Below are positions 7,586 through 11,239 of a stretch of 11,239 nucleotides of DNA, one piece after another. The stretch is taken from the NCBI GenBank assembly GCA_002284615.2, contig MU071265.1, forward strand, positions 1 through 11,239, in the 5' to 3' direction. Position 1 is the first letter of the stretch; every line of letters begins with the position of its first letter. The translations under genes were made by a program, and so were the position numbers. This DNA is from Dunaliella salina (Eukaryota > Chlorophyta > Chlorophyceae > Chlamydomonadales > Dunaliellaceae). The notes beneath the pieces are model-generated. The model was not told the DNA's origin. It did no database searches and saw only the letters and a list, made by a program, of their open reading frames with translations.

Positions 7586-7593
7586 CCAGTGAT
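7586..7593. repeat. Right 8 bp target-site duplication
   Basis: The sequence ccagtgat directly follows the right terminal inverted repeat and matches 7151-7158 exactly. The host repeat then resumes with 'ggggacatactgcattg'. Confidence 0.93.
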
Positions 7594-7682
7594 GGGGACA
7601 TACTGCATTGCCACTGACAGAGCAAAATGGTGCTGGATTTGAAATCTAAAGCAGCTTGAAAAGCAGTGAGAACCTCAAACCA

Positions 7683-7975
7683 CTGGCTGACGCTCAGCAG
7701 GAATGGGTCCTCGCAACACCTGCTGCTGCAGCAGCATCAGCGCTAACAGCACCTCTAAAACAGAATGCTCTCAAACCCACCAGTGCTGGCTGACGCTCAG
7801 CAGCCTAGGAGCATGCCCCTGCAGCACCTGCTGCAGCAGCAGCGGCAATGGCGCTTGCAGCACCTCTAAATCAGAATGCCCTCCTACCCACCAGTGCTGG
7901 TTGACGCTCAGCAGCCCAGGAATGGGTCCTTGCAGCACCTGCTGCTGCAGCAGCGACGGCGCTTGTACCTCAGGC
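7683..7975. repeat. ~107 bp minisatellite, about 2.7 copies
   Basis: Units start with ctggctgacgctcagcag or a variant at 7683, 7786 and 7897. Shared interior parts are 'cagcacctgctgctgcagca', 'cagcacctctaaa', 'cagaatgc' and 'cccaccagtg'. The spacing is 103 and 111 bp. CTG/CAG-rich segments inside each unit are self-complementary. Confidence 0.85.
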
Positions 7976-8021
7976 CCTGCTGGTGGGGGCCCATGCAGAG
8001 CTGTAGGGCTGGGTGATTGCA

Positions 8022-9360
8022 CTGAGGAGGCGAACTTGGCAGCGGCACTGTGCACCAGCGCACCCGTCATGTACACGCCTGCTGCACCTGTACACGGCCA
8101 AGCACCAAGCACGGAAGAAGTATGGTACAAATTTTCCTAAAACCTAGGCGATGAAGAGATAGCCCTGGCAGCCGCATGCACCAGGGCATCTGTCATGTAC
8201 ACACGCCTGCTGCACCTGTGCACAGCCAAGCACCAAGCACGGAAAAAGTATGGTACAAATTTTCCTAAAACCTAGGATGATGAAGAGGTGGCCTTGGCAG
8301 CGGCGACGTGCACCAGGGCATCTGTCATGTACATGCCTGCTGCACCTGTGCACAGCCAAGCACCAAGCACGGAAGAAGTATGGCACAAAGTTTCCTAAAA
8401 CCTAGGATGATGAGGAGGTGGCCCTGGCAGCGGCAACTTGCACTAGGGTATCTGTCGAGTACACGTCTGCTGCAACTGTGCACAGCCAAGCACAGCAGGA
8501 GTAAGCTATGCACTTTTCAAAAGCTTGGGCACTCACAGCTGCTTTGAGCCAACGGGTCTCCTTTTCCTCAATTGATGTAGAAAGAGTTTCCTCTGCCTGT
8601 GTGCTTTCTTTCTTTCTCGGCCAATGAGGAGGTGGCCCTGGCAGCAGCGAAGGCGCACTCAGAGCATCTGCCAAGTAAACGCATCCTGCGCCTTTCCATG
8701 GCCATGTACATGCCTGCTGCGCCTATGCGCAGCCGAGCACAGCAGGAGTGAGCTTAAGCTTTTTTGTCTTCCTGGAAAAAGGTCGCTGAAGAGGCAGCCT
8801 TGGCAGCGGCAGTTTGCAGCAGGGCGCCTACCATACATACGCCTGCTGCAGCTGCACACAACCAAGCACAGCCTTTGTTAACCTCACGCTTTCCTCAAGC
8901 TAGGGTTTTCACTTGAGGCGGCCTTGGGGAGCGGCATTGAACACCCTGGCACGCATGCGCCTGCTGCGCCTGTTTTAGGCCAAGCACATTGGGAGTACCA
9001 GGCGGCATTGAGCACCAGGGCTGCTGTCATGCGTGCGCCTGTTGCACTTTGCATTTCTTTAAGCAAGGGCACTGAGGATGCACATTTGGCAGCGACATTG
9101 TACACAGAGGTTCCTGTCACGCTTGCGCCTGCAGTACAAAAGGCAATTGCAGCACAAAAGACACTTGTCATGTGTGCGTTTCCAGCATAGAAGGACAAAG
9201 GCACAAGTGGCACAAAGGAGGCTCTCGTCGTGTGTACGCCTGCAGCACAGAAGGACATGCAGCACGAAGGGTGCTTGCAGCACCTGCAGCACAAAAGGCA
9301 CTTTGCTACCTTTTGCAGCAGCACAGACGGCACCTGTCATGTGTACGCCTGCAGCACTTG
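8022..9360. repeat. ~129 bp degenerate array with a conserved core, about 10-12 copies
   Basis: The first four units are well ordered: the 'cttggcagcggca' landmark falls at 8035, 8164, 8293 and 8423 (spacings 129, 129, 130). Later landmarks at 8637, 8799 and 8923 are spaced 214, 162 and 124, and further right the units shrink and lose register. Each early unit also has 'cagccaagcaccaagcac' and 'tttcctaaaacctagg'. A core like 'catgtacacgcctgctgca' persists in all copies, near 8066, 8192, 8324, 8454, 8702, 8831, 8950, 9026, 9116, 9167, 9227 and 9336. Open frames on both strands follow the repeat and do not resemble proteins. The 214 bp step includes the dispersed module at 8560-8622. Confidence 0.82.
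8560..8622. repeat. Dispersed ~60 bp module, copy 2, inside the 129 bp array
   Basis: It matches copies 1 and 3 at 'ccttttcctcaattgatgta', 'tgcctgtgtg' and the pyrimidine-rich end 'tttctttctttctcgg'. It falls where the surrounding array has an extra ~85 bp, so it looks inserted. In the shared frame it reads IDVERVSSACVLSFFLG and stops soon after. Confidence 0.6.
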
Positions 9361-9654
9361 TAGCACAGACAGGCCAGGCAAGTTGAATTGAACCCTCTGT
9401 GTAAGGGAGCGAGTGCTCGGTCACTTCCTTGCAGGGCATGCATGCAGCTCCAGCGACATCCTCAAGCAACGTAAAAAATTGTGCAATTTAAGCCATAGCC
9501 TGCATTTCACAGCCTTTTATTAAGGGTTGGCCAACACTTCATAGCATCCATTCCCCGGCCGTGTTTCTAGGTCTGGCCATACATTTATGCTATGTGCTTC
9601 CATTCTTCTCCGCAGAAATGTGAAATACTTGGCATACATGCACACCTCTGGCAA
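9361..9654. other. No feature recognised
   Basis: Non-repetitive sequence follows the large array. A ten-base perfect palindrome, gttggccaac, lies at 9526-9535, too short to interpret. Confidence 0.4.
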
Positions 9655-9764
9655 GCTCCACTCTTGTTTGGCGCAATTCCTTAGTATGTGGCACTGGTAT
9701 TTGAAGTCAGCTCCACTTTTGTTTTGCGCAATTCCTTAGTATGTGGCACTGGCATTTGAAGTCG
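9655..9764. repeat. 55 bp tandem duplication
   Basis: Two copies start at 9655 and 9710 with gctccact, each with 'gcgcaattccttagtatgtg' and 'gcactggtatttgaagtc' or a one-base variant. The copies are nearly identical, so the duplication is recent. Confidence 0.9.
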
Positions 9765-9905
9765 GCTCATAATATGCACACTCACCATCCAGCAAGCTCA
9801 CTTGGCGGGAACGGTGTCGGGACTTGGCTGGTATTTGAAGCCAGCACATTAGATCCACACTCACCATCCAGCAAGCTCACTTGACGGGAAGGGTGCATGC
9901 CCTTG
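9751..9905. repeat. 79 bp tandem duplication overlapping the 55 bp repeat
   Basis: Two copies share 'ggcatttgaagtc' or its variant, 'cactcaccatccagcaagct' and 'cacttggcgggaa' or 'cacttgacgggaa', then 'cttggct'. The ctcaccatcc landmark falls at 9781 and 9860. The first copy starts inside the second 55 bp unit, so the two duplications are nested. Confidence 0.88.
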
Positions 9906-10499
9906 GCTGCCTCGGCCAGCGCCTGAAAAGGACAGGTTCAGGAACTGAGGGTAAAACCAAAGACAACAAGGGCCCAGCTGAAGAAAACCTTTTGGTCAGA
10001 CTAGCGGAGTGTGTCTACCCAGGGCACGCTGTCAGGTGTCTGGTAGCAACTGGACTTGTGGCCGTTCTCTCGGTGAAGAGGATACATGGTGCCTCGGCCC
10101 TAGGTATCCCCTTTTCCTTAATTGATGTAGGGAGTCTTTTCACTGCCTGCGTAGTTTTTCTTTTCTTTGTTGCGGCCGTGCAGGACATGCTCATGCATAG
10201 CAGGGAGGTGTCATACCTGTATGGAGCATGTGCGCGTATTGAGCAAACCATGCACCTGAAACTGCCAATGGAAACGTGCATCACTTTGGCATCTCTCAGC
10301 ATCAAGCATTAGCAGCAATAAGCATGCTCGAGTAATGCATGATTCAGTGCAAGCCAATGACTTACAGATGTGGCAACTCACGAAGCCGAGTATCCCTGAT
10401 ACAGAGTGTCATGTCACAAACGGGCAAAGCACGTGCAACACCACCCCAAATTCCTTTTGGTTCGTTACTTTAGCCTTTGTGCATCAGGTGACGGTGACC
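9906..10499. other. No gene recognised; contains dispersed module copy 3
   Basis: A plus-strand open frame of about 140 codons crosses 9881-10312, but it starts inside the 79 bp duplication, runs through the dispersed module, and has no family motif. The remainder is unremarkable. Confidence 0.4.
10110..10172. repeat. Dispersed ~60 bp module, copy 3
   Basis: It shares 'ccttttccttaattgatgta' with copy 2 and 'gatgtagggagt' and 'gtagttt' with copy 1. The plus-strand frame reads IDVGSLFTACVVFLFF and continues to a QDM that also follows copy 1 (as QDM at 3360-3369). Similarity to copy 1 may extend to the 'gcaggac' segment about 10-30 bp beyond. Confidence 0.6.
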
Positions 10500-10517
10500 A
10501 CATAGGCCAAGGTATGC

Positions 10518-10680
10518 ACAGGCGAGCATAACCACACATGTGCGAGTGGGTGAGCATGGCAGCAGTGGGCATGTCCACAGCTGAGCACGGCCAATAGAGG
10601 CCTGAGTGCATGAAGGTGAGGAGAGCCACACATGTGCGAGCAGGTGAGCACAGCAATAGCAGGAATGTCTGCAGGTAAGA
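10518..10680. repeat. ~94 bp tandem duplication
   Basis: Copies share 'ccacacatgtgcgag' (10532 and 10626), 'ggtgagca', 'gcagcagtgggcatgtc' or its decayed form, and the 'gagca' flanks. The second copy ends with caggtaag, which resembles a splice donor but has no supporting exon. Confidence 0.75.
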
Positions 10681-10723
10681 ATTATATTTCTTCTGATGAA
10701 TTTGCTACCTCAACTTTTAGCCT

Positions 10724-10847
10724 AGCTGTCATGCATCCTGACTGATGGCTCCTTTCTTGCAACTTCTTTCTAGCTGTCATGCGTTCTGACAAATGGCTGT
10801 CATGCGTTCTGACTCATGGCTGTTTCTTGCAACTTCGTTCTTGTAGG
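10724..10847. repeat. 48 bp tandem repeat, two full copies and one partial
   Basis: Full units at 10724-10771 and 10795-10844 read agctgtcatgcatcctgac, 'tcatggct', then 'tttcttgcaacttc'. A 23 bp partial unit (10772-10794) containing only the first half lies between them. Confidence 0.88.
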
Positions 10848-11070
10848 TGAGAATGGCCGTTCAGTGTGTGAGCAGGTGAGCTTGGTCATGAGCTTGAACA
10901 TTCACCCGCTTGGCTGATAAGGACCACAGAGATTGAAATGGCAGTGCCGAGAGCATTCTTGGGCACCTTTGAACATCACGTCCACATCCACACTCACGTA
11001 CCCCCTCGTAACCACACCCAAACCCACACCATCAAAAACCCACGCACCCACCCTTTCCTCACACACACCT
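10848..11070. other. No gene; CA-rich tract toward the right end
   Basis: From about 10977 the plus strand is strongly CA-rich (repeats of cacac, ccaca and aaccc) with few G. It leads directly into the repeat at 11071. No gene is seen. Confidence 0.45.
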
Positions 11071-11239
11071 GCTCCGCTAAATGCACGATCGTGGGCACCA
11101 CACTGGTGGCTAGCACCATACTGGGCACCGCACACTGGTGGCATACACACTTGCTCCGCTAAAAGCACCATACTGGTGGCTAGCACCACACTGAGCGCCA
11201 CGCGGCACCACACTGGGTACTACAATGGTTGCTCACACA
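11071..11239. repeat. 82 bp tandem repeat with ~20 bp sub-repeats, runs off the window
   Basis: The landmark gctccgctaaa falls at 11071 and 11153. Inside each unit a sub-repeat such as 'gcaccatactggtggcta' recurs several times, and the cacca...tggtg pairs within it are self-complementary. The array reaches the last base, so its true length is unknown. Confidence 0.85.

Larger units (their letters stand above)
6957..7653. repeat. 99 bp tandem repeat, 3 copies, third split by a transposon
   Basis: The units begin with gccaactaggac at 6957, 7056 and 7119 and end with 'tggatttgaaatctaaag'. Unit one is 99 bp. Unit two is 63 bp and lacks a ~36 bp middle segment. Unit three is about 100 bp once the 427 bp insert and the 8 bp target duplication are removed. 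Shared interior landmarks in one and three are 'ccctggtcccagtgat' and 'ggggacatactgcat'. Confidence 0.88.

Noticed and set aside
7703..8140. Cysteine/serine-rich plus-strand open frame of 145 codons
   Set aside because: It is generated by the ~107 bp CTG/CAG-rich repeats, and an antisense frame over the same span is equally long.
9881..10312. Open frame of about 140 codons on the plus strand
   Set aside because: It starts within a 79 bp duplication at a non-ATG codon, crosses a dispersed repeat, and has no motif of any family I recognise.
10660..10680. caggtaag splice-donor-like sequence at the end of the ~94 bp duplication
   Set aside because: No coding frame or paired acceptor supports an exon there; the string is common by chance.

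Overview
This window is eukaryotic nuclear DNA, most likely from an animal with a large, repeat-rich genome. It has one convincing protein-coding exon bounded by consensus splice sites, no operon-like gene packing, a hAT-type DNA transposon insertion, and more than half of its length in degenerate minisatellites. Two isolated N bases (260 and 1814) point to a draft assembly. The overall style (moderate GC, long introns filled with minisatellites) fits an arthropod, and a tick or other chelicerate is my best guess, but that is an impression and not a demonstrated assignment.

Layout. Positions 1-1300 hold the only recognisable coding sequence: a minus-strand exon at 1146-1293 of a LanC-like (LANCL family) protein, with a pyrimidine-rich acceptor and a GTGAG donor. 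No other exon of that gene is visible, so the rest of the window is either a long 5' intron (the gene runs right to left) or sequence upstream of the gene. From about 1420 onward there is a chain of tandem-repeat families: a short 'cattcacagtgacagg' array (1421-1660); a roughly 70-100 bp family in alternating orientation (1740-2225); a two-copy ~155 bp duplication (2962-3266); a 58 bp array with a 116 bp higher-order dimer (3448-4375), which grades into a ~126 bp array (4540-5054) and then a ~53 bp array (5055-5307). Next come inverted ATCC/GGAT microsatellites (6404-6573), a 99 bp repeat (6957-7653) split by a 427 bp hAT-type element (7159-7585), a ~107 bp array (7683-7975), a ~129 bp degenerate array (8022-9360), and several two- or three-copy repeats from 9655 to the right edge.

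Stretches between the arrays (1-1145, 2226-2950, 5308-6403, 6574-6956, 9361-9654, 9896-10500, 10848-11070) contain open frames but none with recognisable protein character. A dispersed module of about 60 bp occurs three times (3303, 8560, 10110), and a possible reverse-transcriptase scrap lies near 2890-2975 on the minus strand.

I see no multi-gene system, CRISPR array, rRNA or tRNA gene, and no case for a new functional system. The informative content is the LANCL exon, a well-dated transposon insertion with its empty site next door, and the evolutionary record in the repeats.
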